Shown piece by piece: positions 15,470-24,101 of a stretch of 41,919 nucleotides of DNA (position 1 is its first letter; each line of letters begins with the position of its first letter). The stretch is from a virus. The DNA is taken from positions 1-41,919 of the IMG/VR virus record IMGVR_UViG_3300023284_000779; one strand, 5' to 3'. A program made the translations under genes and the position numbers. The notes beneath the pieces are model-generated. The model worked only from the letters and a program-made list of their open reading frames with translations, was not told where the DNA came from and did not search any database.

Positions 15470-16792
15470 ATGTCATTACATACTGGACCCTCAGTTCTAA
15501 AATTAGCTGGTGCTCCCGGTACTGGTACTGAGCCTGGTGCGAACCAACTCAGCGCAGCGCAGTTTCGATTAAGCACTCTCATTAAAGACAAAGACTTCAC
15601 CGGTGCTGAGAAGCTTCTTGGGGATAACTTTGATAGTATCCCCGCAGCCGCTCGTCCCGCAGCTATGAAGCTGCTCGAAACTCTCAAGATCAGGGAACCT
15701 GCCGGTAGACCTTCTACTGTGTTTACGGGTGAAGGGGGTTCTCCTGAGAGCCTTGCACTCGTTCCCGGTGGTGGTAGAGCACGCTTTGAGGAATTGAGAG
15801 CAGGAGGTGTCGGACTTCCACGTGCTTTGCAAGTTACTGATCGTGAGGTAAGGCAAAGCCGTAACGTACCTCACATAGACATCACCACTTTCATCAAGCT
15901 TCGGGCTATGGGCTTCGAGCGTGAAGACATCAAGGATATGAGAGCCATCATCAACGAAGACCTACCCAGTAGAGCCGTCTTTGACACCAAGCTTCAAGAA
16001 ACCCTCATCGAGTTGGGTGACACTCCCAAAGGGCTGCAACGTGACTTGGTTTCAGGTGACCCCGTTCTTCAGGATCTAGCCAGAACCAAACTTGAAAAGG
16101 CCAGGTCTTTGATGGAGAACCGTGTTGAACGTGACGAAGGTATGAGTCTTCTCGCTTCCAGCAAGGAACCCCTTGGGCTTATGAAGGGTGTCGTAACAGG
16201 CGCAACCAACTACTACGATAAGGAACTCGCTTTATCTACTGGCAGACTCAAAGCACTTCCACGTGACACTGCACAGGGAGTAGCTTTGAAGTCCGGGTTG
16301 TTCTTGAACAGTAAGGACAAAGACTTTGTTCAGAGCATCAACTCTGCTCTTAGCACCCTTGGAGAAATGAAGGCAGTTGCCACTAGGCTATTTACTACCA
16401 CTGATCCCAGAGTCGCAGCGTTTAGAGCGGGTCAGATCACTCTTCAAGACCTTGCACGTACCAACGCAGACGCAGCGTTGTGGATGAGTCAGGGGGCGTT
16501 CATGTTCCAGTTCGCTCGTGCCTTTGGTAACGATGCCAGGATTTCAGATAAGGATGCTGAGTTGGCCGCAGAGACCTCGTTTCTGGGTGTTGTTCAAACT
16601 CGTGATGTTGTAGCTGCCGGGCTTGAAAGACTGCAAAGGATCTTTGAGAACGGCAGATTGAGACTCTTCGGTGAGCCTGAGCTAAAAGTACCTCAGTTCC
16701 GCTTTGGAGATCCCCTCGACCCAGATAGGAAGCAGAGATTTCTGAAGGCACTCGGTAAGATACCTGATGAAGGTTTAAGGGGTGACATCTAA
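15470..16792 (+). CDS. Large virion protein 2 (internal or ejected protein candidate)
   Basis: A 440-residue mostly helical protein, with an N-terminal low-complexity segment (LKLAGAPGTGTEPGANQL) and many charged helices after residue 120. No transglycosylase or protease motif is visible. Its stop overlaps the next start (TAATG). It probably belongs to the same internal-virion set as its neighbours. Confidence 0.65.
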   Translation: MSLHTGPSVLKLAGAPGTGTEPGANQLSAAQFRLSTLIKDKDFTGAEKLLGDNFDSIPAAARPAAMKLLETLKIREPAGRPSTVFTGEGGSPESLALVPGGGRARFEELRAGGVGLPRALQVTDREVRQSRNVPHIDITTFIKLRAMGFEREDIKDMRAIINEDLPSRAVFDTKLQETLIELGDTPKGLQRDLVSGDPVLQDLARTKLEKARSLMENRVERDEGMSLLASSKEPLGLMKGVVTGATNYYDKELALSTGRLKALPRDTAQGVALKSGLFLNSKDKDFVQSINSALSTLGEMKAVATRLFTTTDPRVAAFRAGQITLQDLARTNADAALWMSQGAFMFQFARAFGNDARISDKDAELAAETSFLGVVQTRDVVAAGLERLQRIFENGRLRLFGEPELKVPQFRFGDPLDPDRKQRFLKALGKIPDEGLRGDI

Positions 16793-18306
16793 TGTCCCAA
16801 CATCTTAGCAAGAACGCTACCATCACAGACGCTAAGAGTGGCATCGTCTACACATTCTTTGACAAGACTCCTCACTCCCTTGGCTTTTACCAACAGGTAG
16901 CTAAGGATCTTCGTGACAAGAAGAGACCCGCACCTGCTGGCTTCAAAGTTACAACCAAGGCTTTCGTGGAGACTCCCGAGCAGGCCGCTTCCCAATTCGC
17001 TAAGGGTATCCGTGAGAAGATTGTTGCTGCTGCTGGCAAGGTCATCCCTGGTGGTCGTGTCGCTGCCGACTTGATACTTCCTCGCTCCGCTCCTGAACTG
17101 CTTGCAGACATAGGTACAGGCCTTTCAGGTACAGGTCCTAGGATCGTTACCAAGCTAGGTATCAAATTGACTAAGTTCGCTGAGAGAATGACTCGGGCCG
17201 CTGTCCCGGCCACTCTTGCAGCCACCGGTGCTGCCGCAACTGGTGAGCCTGTGGGACCTGCTGCTGTCAGAGGTGCCGCTCTCGGTGCCATTCCCGAGGT
17301 GATCGGAGCCGGTAGAGGTGCCATTCAAAAGCAATTCTTTGGCGCTAAAACCCTTGAGAAGTTCGACAAACCAAAGGTCCTTGATGCCATTCAGGACATA
17401 CTGCCTGAGAACGTAGCTACTAAGATAGGCGCACCTAAAGGCCAACTGAGAAACCTCAGCACTTCGAAGCTTCGTGATCTATTCGAGGCCAAGAACGTTA
17501 CGGGTTCGCTTTCCAAAACGGCTGGTGAGAACTTCAGGAGCCGAATGAAAGAGATCGAGAAGGTAGCCGGTGACTTGAGACTGTCTGTTCCTTCGTTGGG
17601 TGATGATCCTGTGACCATCAAAGAGGCTTTCTCTGCTATCTCCAAGCGTGGGTTCAAACTCGTACCCGGAGTTAAACTCAGTGAGTCTGCAAAGATCGGT
17701 TTGATTGAACGTGACAACCTCATTGAGGAAGTCTTCAATGCTCTGGACCGTCCCATAACAGAAGGTACCGAAAGGCCTTCAGCCTTCACACCCTTCAGAG
17801 GTGTGGGAGCAGCGGCAGTAGAACAAGACGCTGGTATTAAAGCAGCAGAGTCTATCAGGCCTCAGATCCAGCAAGCCTATGATATAGCCAGAAAGGAGTT
17901 CAGGCGGTCTCAGTCTGTCATCAGGTTGTTCGAGCCTGGTGTTGATGAGGTTATCTCCAAGGAGACAGGACGTATCAACCTTGGTAACCTTCAAAAGAGG
18001 TTCCTAAACCTTCGTGCGAAGCCTGCCGGCTCCGGTATTGATGAGGAGACTGACCAACTGTTTCAGCAAGCCTTCTTTCGTGGCGCAGGCACGGCGCAGG
18101 TTGACCAGCCCGGTCAGGTGATCGCAGGGTTTTTCTCTCGTGGTGCTCCTCTCACGGCTCCTCCGGGTGCCGCAGTCAGGGGCTTCAAGAGGTCCGTGTT
18201 CCCTGGTTCTGAGAAACTGTTTGGTAGGCCTGGTGTAGTAGGCAGAGGAACCGCTATAGCTGCCAACCGATTGCTCTCAAGTCCCTTTGCAGGAGAGGTG
18301 CAGTAA
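16792..18306 (+). CDS. Large virion protein 3 with hydrophobic Ala/Gly region
   Basis: This 504-residue protein starts at TAATG. Residues about 125-185 are Ala/Gly-rich and hydrophobic (AAVPATLAATGAAATG, then AAVRGAALGAIPEVIGAG), like membrane-active segments of ejected proteins that form trans-envelope channels. The rest is basic and helical. No catalytic motif is apparent. Its stop overlaps the TM/coiled-coil gene (TAATG). Confidence 0.65.
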   Translation: MSQHLSKNATITDAKSGIVYTFFDKTPHSLGFYQQVAKDLRDKKRPAPAGFKVTTKAFVETPEQAASQFAKGIREKIVAAAGKVIPGGRVAADLILPRSAPELLADIGTGLSGTGPRIVTKLGIKLTKFAERMTRAAVPATLAATGAAATGEPVGPAAVRGAALGAIPEVIGAGRGAIQKQFFGAKTLEKFDKPKVLDAIQDILPENVATKIGAPKGQLRNLSTSKLRDLFEAKNVTGSLSKTAGENFRSRMKEIEKVAGDLRLSVPSLGDDPVTIKEAFSAISKRGFKLVPGVKLSESAKIGLIERDNLIEEVFNALDRPITEGTERPSAFTPFRGVGAAAVEQDAGIKAAESIRPQIQQAYDIARKEFRRSQSVIRLFEPGVDEVISKETGRINLGNLQKRFLNLRAKPAGSGIDEETDQLFQQAFFRGAGTAQVDQPGQVIAGFFSRGAPLTAPPGAAVRGFKRSVFPGSEKLFGRPGVVGRGTAIAANRLLSSPFAGEVQ

Positions 18307-18548
18307 TGTTAGCCGAGGCACAATTAACCTCTGCTGTTGCGGCTTCCTCTACACCTATTACCCTTTCGATAGAGTGGCTCTTGGGTATTCTCATAGCTGC
18401 TATAGGTGGTTCCTACATCTTCACGTGGAAGACCTTTAAGCTATGGCGAGAGGGCAATGCTAAACTTTGGGAAACTGTCACTAGGATAGAGACCAACCAC
18501 CTCACTAAGATCGAAGCTAGACTTAACAAACTGGAAGACAAGGAGTAA
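18306..18548 (+). CDS. Single-TM plus coiled-coil protein (XhlA/holin-like)
   Basis: An 80-residue protein with one TM helix (WLLGILIAAIGGSYIFTW, residues about 24-41) followed by a charged helix KLWETVTRIETNHLTKIEARLNKL. Topology resembles haemolysin XhlA-like or phage membrane proteins found near lysis or tail genes. It could be a holin partner or an adsorption-apparatus membrane component. It starts at TAATG and ends two bases before the nozzle gene. Confidence 0.65.
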   Translation: MLAEAQLTSAVAASSTPITLSIEWLLGILIAAIGGSYIFTWKTFKLWREGNAKLWETVTRIETNHLTKIEARLNKLEDKE

Positions 18549-18550
18549 TC

Positions 18551-20044
18551 ATGGCTAAGGGCGCACGGCGTAGAGAAGAACAGAAGACCATAACTTTTGA
18601 ACTTCCCATCCGGGGCTTAGTCGCCGGTATCAACGACATCTCCATTCCTCTTGATGGTCTGTTTGAAACTAAGAACGTCACTGTCAGAGGTGGTAAGCTT
18701 CTTGGCCGGCCTGGGTATGCTGCGCTTGACGCAGGCGCACAAATCTTCGACTCACAGGTTACAGGTGCAGTCATGCACTACACCACTGCCGAGGTTGCCC
18801 TCATCATAGCAGCTTCACTAGGAAAGGTATGGACTTATGATTTTACTACATGGACTGATCGTAGTGGTACTCTTGGCGGTTCTGCCGACAAGCCTGCCCG
18901 GATCGCTCAGTTGGTATTCGGCAATCCTGCTGTTACTCATGCATACATTTGTAATGATGCTGTAGCCCTTCAGACTTGGAAGACCGGTGATGGTTCAATC
19001 AGCACAGTCGGTGGCTCCCCTCCCACATTCAAGGACCTCATCAGTACCGCAAGCCGTCTGGTCGGCCTCGTAGGTGCTCACGAGATCAGGTGGGGTGACC
19101 CTTTAGCTGATGGTAGCTGGCCTGCGTTGAATCAACGCTTCTTGTCTGAGTCTCCTGCACACACAGTAGGCATCACAGTCCTTGGTAGGATTGGGGCTAT
19201 CGTATATAAGAGAGACTCTATCTGGATCGGACAGGCCACTGGTGCCACAGGTGCTCAGGCCTTTTGCTTTGACAAGGCCGGCGACTTTGACGGTCCCGCT
19301 AACGCCGCCTCTATCGTAAGGATCAGAGGTGCTGATCTTTATATGACGGAGCATGGTCGTGTGGCTATGTTCACTGGTGTTACTCATGACTGGATCGCTG
19401 ACGGTGCCTGGCAGACTATTAAAGATGAGATAGACGAAACTGCTCCGGGTCGTATCCGGGGAGAGTATCACAAACGAGAAGAGGAGGTCTGGTTTCACTA
19501 TGTCAGAACACAAGACTCAGGAGAAGCAAAGGGCTTGCTCATCATCAGGCTACCACAGCCTAAGTTTGGCCTGCCTCATTACGCTTGCTTTGTTGGACAG
19601 ACGGCTGACGGCATCAGTGCGGGAGTTACCATTGTCAGAGACAACAACAAAGTCCCAGTTGTTTTCACCTCTACCAGTGCCGCTGAGAAGTCTTATACCT
19701 TAGATGGTACTGATGACAATGGTACACAGATAGACAGTCACATTCAGACTGGGCTGCAACCCTTACACGATGGGGAAACAGCCAGGATTCTAAACGTAGA
19801 ACCCTTCCTTGAAAGGCTTGCTGGTCACGGTACCGTTCTGGTTAGAGTCGCTACCTCCAACGTGCTTGATACAGTGGCAGGAACCCTTACCCCTACCCAG
19901 TCCGTTGACCTCACCAAGACCCCAGTTAGAGAGGTCGTGGGCTTCGATGCACGTGGCAGGTTCTTTGCCCTACGTCTTGAGTGGGATAGCACTGACACCA
20001 TTAGATACCGTGGCGCAATAATAAGATCCCAAGAGCAGGTGTAA
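18551..20044 (+). CDS. Putative tail nozzle / stopper beta-propeller protein
   Basis: A 497-residue beta-rich protein with successive blade-like units (VALIIAASLGKVWTYDF, AIVYKRDSIWIGQATG, AASIVRIRGADLYMTEHGRV, VWFHYVRTQDS). The 'YKRDSIWIG' strand followed by a 'G-D-x-D-G-P-x-N' segment is the pattern seen in podovirus nozzle or P22 gp10-like stabilisation proteins that close the portal vestibule. It probably forms a hexameric tail tube tip. Assignment is by repeat pattern and position. Confidence 0.65.
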   Translation: MAKGARRREEQKTITFELPIRGLVAGINDISIPLDGLFETKNVTVRGGKLLGRPGYAALDAGAQIFDSQVTGAVMHYTTAEVALIIAASLGKVWTYDFTTWTDRSGTLGGSADKPARIAQLVFGNPAVTHAYICNDAVALQTWKTGDGSISTVGGSPPTFKDLISTASRLVGLVGAHEIRWGDPLADGSWPALNQRFLSESPAHTVGITVLGRIGAIVYKRDSIWIGQATGATGAQAFCFDKAGDFDGPANAASIVRIRGADLYMTEHGRVAMFTGVTHDWIADGAWQTIKDEIDETAPGRIRGEYHKREEEVWFHYVRTQDSGEAKGLLIIRLPQPKFGLPHYACFVGQTADGISAGVTIVRDNNKVPVVFTSTSAAEKSYTLDGTDDNGTQIDSHIQTGLQPLHDGETARILNVEPFLERLAGHGTVLVRVATSNVLDTVAGTLTPTQSVDLTKTPVREVVGFDARGRFFALRLEWDSTDTIRYRGAIIRSQEQV

Positions 20045-20045
20045 T

Positions 20046-21056
20046 ATGGCTTGTCCTCCGGGTGGGTGTGCATCAATACAAGCTTCCAGACTTTGCAGAC
20101 CCTTACCCCCTATTAAACTAGACGGTGCCTATACCCCAGGTGAGATCCAACTTCTTTGGTACTGTTGGAGAGCACGTAGCACTGGTGAGTACATCAATGG
20201 TGATCCCATACTGATAGAGATTCCCTTGGACAGTAACACATCTCAGATAGTGGACTACTGTAAAAGCAGAGGCACTCTGAAAGAACAGTTCACGACATTC
20301 AACAGGTTCGGTTTTAAGTTTGACCTATTCAACTTCAGGTCTCAGGGAGTTATAAGTGGTGGGTTCGGTGGAGGTCAAGGAGAAGAGCTTCTTGGACAGG
20401 TACCCGCAGGAGGAGGTGGAGGTGGTGTAGGACCGGGACCTCCATTAGCTATCTCTGGTGACACCGAGATGGATTGTGTTGAAGCAGGAGACAAGGAATT
20501 GATCTTTACCGCTTCCGGTGGGCAACCTCCTTACACCTGGGAGTTAACAGGTCCCGGCACTTTGGTTCAGAACGGTTCTAACAATGACACAGCAACAATC
20601 ACCCCTGCCGCTTCTGCTACCGTAGCCGGCGAAGCTTACGCTTGGTGCGGGTCGGGTGTTGTTTCAGATAATCCTATTCGTTGTAATGGTATAGGAGGAA
20701 GCTGCGATACTCCTGTCACAATAAGGTACGGCTGCGAGGATGAATTTGAGAGTTGCGGTATCGGAGGAACCTGTAATTGCCCGGTTGCTCTTAGCAGGAT
20801 TCATTGTTGTTGCCGCAGTACGGATTGCTCGCCCAGTGGTTGTGCCGATATATGTCAATGCGTGGATGGAGTAGGAGGAAGTATTTGTACTCTTCTTCGG
20901 ACAGCTAGATGTGCAGCTTGCGGTCCCAACGACATTAGAACGCAGGCCATGATAGATGCTGGTTGTCTTCCTTGCGGGGTTCAGTTCGATGGTGAAACAC
21001 TAACCGTGACTGATGCTCTTGGTCAAGAGGTTAGCGTAACGATTGGAGTATTATAA
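20046..21056 (+). CDS. Cysteine-rich protein with Gly linker and Ig-like domain
   Basis: The 336-residue protein has about 25 Cys, concentrated in the first 20 residues and after residue 200 (CNCP, HCCCRSTDC, CADICQC, CAACG). The order is an N-terminal alpha/beta domain to residue 105, a poly-Gly linker (near 128-136), an Ig-like unit with GGQPPYTWELTGPG around residue 165, then the Cys-rich region. Disulphides would form only outside the reducing cytoplasm, so it may act after lysis, or the Cys may bind metal. It lies in the tail/fibre block. No family recognised for the Cys-rich part. Confidence 0.7.
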   Translation: MACPPGGCASIQASRLCRPLPPIKLDGAYTPGEIQLLWYCWRARSTGEYINGDPILIEIPLDSNTSQIVDYCKSRGTLKEQFTTFNRFGFKFDLFNFRSQGVISGGFGGGQGEELLGQVPAGGGGGGVGPGPPLAISGDTEMDCVEAGDKELIFTASGGQPPYTWELTGPGTLVQNGSNNDTATITPAASATVAGEAYAWCGSGVVSDNPIRCNGIGGSCDTPVTIRYGCEDEFESCGIGGTCNCPVALSRIHCCCRSTDCSPSGCADICQCVDGVGGSICTLLRTARCAACGPNDIRTQAMIDAGCLPCGVQFDGETLTVTDALGQEVSVTIGVL

Positions 21057-21349
21057 TGATTAGACTAAAATCACCAGATGGAAGTATCAGAGAGATTCCC
21101 GAGAACACTACTTACAGGAGGTTGCCCGGTGAAGTTAGAGTTAAGGGTAACAAATATGAGGAGTGGGAGAAAGATAATGAGAGGCTTCATAGAATAGCTG
21201 ACTTTAGAGGCATAGGTGTTGGTGACCTAGTGGCTAAACTTACCACTGCTCTTGGTATTCCGCCTTGTTCTACGTGTCAGGCTCGCCAGCTAGTGTTGAA
21301 CAAGCTTCGACTGGTGGGTTGGAAAATCAAGTGGGATGAGGTAAAGTAA
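21056..21349 (+). CDS. Small unknown protein, 97 residues
   Basis: It starts at TAATG with the Cys-rich gene. The sequence has a beta N-terminus (IRLKSPDGSIREIP) and a helical C-terminus with CSTC, a short metal-binding-like pair near residue 78. It probably works with the cysteine-rich neighbour. No family recognised. Confidence 0.65.
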   Translation: MIRLKSPDGSIREIPENTTYRRLPGEVRVKGNKYEEWEKDNERLHRIADFRGIGVGDLVAKLTTALGIPPCSTCQARQLVLNKLRLVGWKIKWDEVK

Positions 21350-21352
21350 TCC

Positions 21353-22438
21353 ATGCTCTTAGATACCGTAAATCATACCCTTGAGATCAAGCTAGGTGGT
21401 GCCGTGACCACCAACGAACTGCCTGTAATAGTTCAGTTCATTGACGGTGAGGCCTCTACCTTCTTTCCAACCTTGCAGCACTCTGTCTCCAATGGTACCA
21501 CTGAGGTCACCATTCTTGACGCTCCCGAGGAACGTGCCAAGAGAATGGTTAAGGCCATGACCATAAGGAACTCTGACACTGCTACTGCCACCGTCACACT
21601 TCAGTTAGATGACAACGGCACGAAGCGAGAGATCCTCAAGGTCATCATGCTTGCTGACGAGACTCTCATTTACACTGACACTACTGGCTTCAAGATCATC
21701 GACACAGACGGAAACACCAAGGTCGGAGGAGGTGGGTTTGCAACACCTTCAGCCGCCATAGATATAGGTGATGCCGCTTCAGAAGGTACTGGTTCAGGCC
21801 ATAGCCGTGTGGATCATCAACACTCTTTTCCTGCTCCCGCTGCTGGCTACCCAGTCGATGTTGACCTGGCTGCTGAGGCAGATGGCGCAGCAACGACCCC
21901 GGCCCGAAGTGACCACAAACACACTGCGCCCACTGGTACACCGGTTGCCGTGGGAGCAGCCAACGCTCCGGGTGCAAGTAACAGCGTACCTCGGCTAGAT
22001 CACGTTCACGCTTTGCTAGACATAGGCGTTAAAGTTACTGACGCTGGACTTCAATCAATACCAAACGCAACAGTTACGGCCATTAATTTTGATACAGAGC
22101 GTTACGATACTGATACGATGCACGACAACGTTACAAATAACACCAGGCTTACAGCAACCACCGCAGGAAAATATCTTATTATCGGTCAAGCTGCTTTTGA
22201 CACAGATGGCACCGGTAGGCGCAGCATAAATATCAGATTAAATGGAAGTACGTTCATTGCGGTTGTGGAACATGACACCAACCAAAATGCGGCTTCCGTA
22301 CCGCTTGTCGCCGTCATCTTTGATCTTTCTGCCGCCGACTACGTAGAGTTACTGTTGTTTCAAAGTTCAGGAGGGGCCTTGAATAGTGTCAAAAATGCTG
22401 AATACACCCCTGAGTTTCAAATGCACAAGATCGGATAA
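21353..22438 (+). CDS. Receptor-binding fibre with HxH motifs and a C1q-like tip
   Basis: The 361-residue protein contains three spaced D-H-x-H motifs: SRVDHQHSF, ARSDHKHTA and PRLDHVHAL (residues about 150-220). In T4 short and long tail fibres HxH pairs coordinate metal along the trimer axis. The C-terminal 130 residues (TAINFDTERYDTD, TRLTATTAGKYLIIGQAAF, YVELLLFQSSGG) match a C1q/TNF-like jelly roll, a common trimeric adhesive tip. The N-terminal beta domain probably anchors to the tail. This is the best receptor-binding protein candidate in the window. Confidence 0.8.
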   Translation: MLLDTVNHTLEIKLGGAVTTNELPVIVQFIDGEASTFFPTLQHSVSNGTTEVTILDAPEERAKRMVKAMTIRNSDTATATVTLQLDDNGTKREILKVIMLADETLIYTDTTGFKIIDTDGNTKVGGGGFATPSAAIDIGDAASEGTGSGHSRVDHQHSFPAPAAGYPVDVDLAAEADGAATTPARSDHKHTAPTGTPVAVGAANAPGASNSVPRLDHVHALLDIGVKVTDAGLQSIPNATVTAINFDTERYDTDTMHDNVTNNTRLTATTAGKYLIIGQAAFDTDGTGRRSINIRLNGSTFIAVVEHDTNQNAASVPLVAVIFDLSAADYVELLLFQSSGGALNSVKNAEYTPEFQMHKIG

Positions 22439-22446
22439 GGTGTAAC

Positions 22447-22776
22447 ATGGAAAAGAAATTAACCTTTATTAAAGACCATTTTGTCACTAAGATAACTGAG
22501 GAACTTTTCGCTGCTTTTCCTGAGTGGGTCTTCGTTGACCCTTCAGCACTGTACCCCAGGACAGCCTTGGCAACCGTTTCTGGTGATGGCAATACTCTCG
22601 TCCTTTGGGTTCCCAAGGATACTGATGAGGCTAAAGTTGCGGCGGTAGTTGCCTCACATAATCCTGCCCCTCCCGTTCCCAAGCCTTCTGCAAAGGACTT
22701 GGCAAGAACCGGAATTAGAGCAGCAAGCAATATAGGTGAACTCAAAGCCGCTGTGGAAAAGATCCTTGACCTGTGA
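22447..22776 (+). CDS. Unknown tail-module protein, 109 residues
   Basis: An AAGGTGTAAC ribosome site precedes it. The first 70 residues are alpha/beta (EELFAAFPEWVFVDP, TLVLWVPKDTDEAKVAAVV), then a Pro-rich hinge and a helical end. No family recognised. Its position between fibre and adaptor suggests a chaperone or minor tail component. Confidence 0.65.
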   Translation: MEKKLTFIKDHFVTKITEELFAAFPEWVFVDPSALYPRTALATVSGDGNTLVLWVPKDTDEAKVAAVVASHNPAPPVPKPSAKDLARTGIRAASNIGELKAAVEKILDL

Positions 22777-22787
22777 TAGGGTGAATC

Positions 22788-23501
22788 ATGGCTATAAACA
22801 GACTAGACCGAGACACCATCATCAACCGTGCGTTGGACCTGGCTGACTCAGCCGTCCTTGACGCTAAGGACCGTCCCTCGAACCCTGTGTTGGCTACAGG
22901 AGCACTATCTATCTCTTGGTTACAGGAAGCTCTTGACCTGTTTGCTAAACGGTTCCCGTTTTCCAACAACATCACGACTTTCACCATCTCAGTGTCGAAG
23001 GGTGATAGCTCGTTTTCAGTTCCCTCTGACTTTATTCTGGACTATCGGAACGGTATTCTTTGGGACGATGACGAAGGTAGGATGACCCGGAGGGGATTGA
23101 GCACACTCTTAAACGTTCCTCTTGGTACATCTAGCAGCCCACATGAGTCAATACCCCGCATTTACTCTGTGAAGGGTACAACCATAGAGATTCGACCCAA
23201 GAGTGATAAGGCTCGTACAGGGATACTCTTCTATTACCAGCTTCCCGCAGCCCTAGCATCAGCTACAGTACCTTTCTTTCCTGATGACTACATTCTTGTC
23301 CACTACGTTTGGATCAAGGCTCAAGAGTGGCACCGTGTCGTACCCATAGGATCTGCTCTACAGTATGCTGAAGATCGAATAGCTGATTTACAGAGGTCTG
23401 GTATTGGTAATGAGGCCGAGGCCACTGAGATTGAATTGGATCAAGAGACCTTCGGGGAGCGGCACCGGGAAGACGAGTTCGTGAAGGTGACTACAACTTA
23501 A
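22788..23501 (+). CDS. Head-to-tail adaptor (gp4/gp11-like)
   Basis: The 237-residue protein opens with helices (DRDTIINRALDLADSAVLD, SISWLQEALDLFAKRF), then a beta region (TTFTISVSKGDSSFSVPSDF, RNGILWDDDEGRMTRR) and ends with acidic helices. This helix-beta-helix layout is that of podovirus adaptor proteins forming a dodecameric ring under the portal (T7 gp11, P22 gp4 types). It is the last plus-strand virion gene, followed by a non-coding block. Confidence 0.7.
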   Translation: MAINRLDRDTIINRALDLADSAVLDAKDRPSNPVLATGALSISWLQEALDLFAKRFPFSNNITTFTISVSKGDSSFSVPSDFILDYRNGILWDDDEGRMTRRGLSTLLNVPLGTSSSPHESIPRIYSVKGTTIEIRPKSDKARTGILFYYQLPAALASATVPFFPDDYILVHYVWIKAQEWHRVVPIGSALQYAEDRIADLQRSGIGNEAEATEIELDQETFGERHREDEFVKVTTT

Positions 23502-23508
23502 TGATTCC

Positions 23509-23636
23509 GCACAGTTAGACCCTTTAGAAACCTCGTTTAAACAACGAGTTTGACCTTACCTACGGTGTGGGGGCAAGGCATACCTAATTTAGTGGCGCAG
23601 TTGCTCATACAAGCTTTACTCGGCCACAAACTGTGC
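23509..23636 (+). ncRNA. Four-way-junction structured RNA candidate
   Basis: An 8-bp closing stem, GCACAGTT 23509-23516 with AACTGTGC 23629-23636, encloses three hairpins. A: 23528-23537/23543-23551, nine pairs with one bulged C and loop TAAAC. B: GGTGTG 23564-23569 with CATACC 23579-23584 (one G-U), loop GGGGCAAGG. C: GTGGC 23592-23596 with GCCAC 23623-23627. The stems do not overlap, so the whole can fold as a cloverleaf-like junction. It lies after the last virion gene and before a small membrane ORF. It has no tRNA features (no T-arm or CCA). A leader, riboswitch-like element or stand-alone RNA are possible. Confidence 0.5.
23531..23542 (-). repeat. GTTTAAACGA motif copy (in hairpin A)
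   Basis: Minus-strand reading is GTTTAAACGAGG, one of five copies of GTTTAAACGA in the window; the copy forms the loop and one arm of hairpin A. Confidence 0.5.
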
Positions 23637-23658
23637 AGCGATACTCCCTGCCATTCAC

Positions 23659-23680
23659 CCTCAGATTCATGACCCTGAGG
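23659..23680 (+). promoter_or_regulatory. Hairpin covering a ribosome site
   Basis: CCTCAG 23659-23664 pairs with CTGAGG 23675-23680. The GAGG in the 3' arm is the only ribosome site for the ATG at 23689, eight bases away, so the closed hairpin would block translation. Confidence 0.45.
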
Positions 23681-23750
23681 CCCCTACCATGCTTCTCGTC
23701 CTGATACTTGGAGTCGCAATCGTGTGGCAGGACCCGAGTGGGGGCTTTTT
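23678..23750 (+). terminator. Possible long-range terminator stem with T-run
   Basis: AGGCCCCTAC 23678-23687 can pair with GTGGGGGCTT 23738-23747 over ten positions (two G-U), followed by T residues to 23750. It shares bases with the ribosome-site hairpin, so the two are exclusive. The loop of 50 bases is long for a standard terminator. Confidence 0.3.
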
Positions 23751-23844
23751 CTTGCTGGCTCACCAGTCTATGACCTCCACGGGAATGTCCATCTTCTTGG
23801 CGTTCCTGATGGTGTGTGCTGTACCCTTGCTATTGTACCTATGA
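23689..23844 (+). CDS. Small two-TM protein, possible holin
   Basis: A 51-residue ORF with two hydrophobic segments (MLLVLILGVAIVW, residues 1-13, and IFLAFLMVCAVPLLLYL, 35-51) joined by a short polar loop. GAGG lies eight bases before the ATG. The last 85 bases overlap the 3' end of the convergent SLOG gene in antisense. Size and topology would suit a small holin or antiholin. The ORF could also be a chance product of antisense sequence, so confidence is moderate. Confidence 0.4.
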   Translation: MLLVLILGVAIVWQDPSGGFFLLAHQSMTSTGMSIFLAFLMVCAVPLLLYL

Positions 23845-24101
23845 AAGGCAATCACGAGGTCAGGGTGTTCATCAAGCATTTGCAGGTTTCTCTTGAAGCC
23901 AGCACTCTTACCATACATGCTCCACTTGGCAGGGAACACCTTTGTCCTTAACCCTAGCTCCTGTGCGGCGACATTGGCTAAGACATCTGCGCCTGCTGCT
24001 CCTCCCGTAATGACCAGGGTGTCTTCAGGAAGTTCAGAGATCCTACGACAAATCCTATCGTAGTTAATGAACGTTCTTGACCCGCAGATTAAAACTATCA
24101 T
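23760..24101 (-). CDS. SLOG-superfamily protein (DUF2493/YspA-like)
   Basis: The 113-residue protein shows MIVLICGSRTF at the N-terminus and VITGGAAGADVLANVAAQELG near residue 30-50, the paired Rossmann-like signature of the SLOG superfamily (YspA/DUF2493), then FKRNLQMLDEHPDLVIAF. SLOG folds bind nucleotides or nucleotide-derived ligands; related proteins (LOG, DprA, TIR-linked sensors) act in nucleotide metabolism and defence signalling. A phage copy might hydrolyse or sequester a nucleotide signal, which is speculative. It overlaps the exonuclease gene start region by four bases. Confidence 0.85.
   Translation of the reverse strand: MIVLICGSRTFINYDRICRRISELPEDTLVITGGAAGADVLANVAAQELGLRTKVFPAKWSMYGKSAGFKRNLQMLDEHPDLVIAFHRYNSKGTAHTIRNAKKMDIPVEVIDW

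Noticed and set aside
14815-15687. Long minus-strand frame opposite internal-virion genes
   Set aside because: Antisense shadow of Gly/Pro-rich coding sequence, without a ribosome site or plausible domain.
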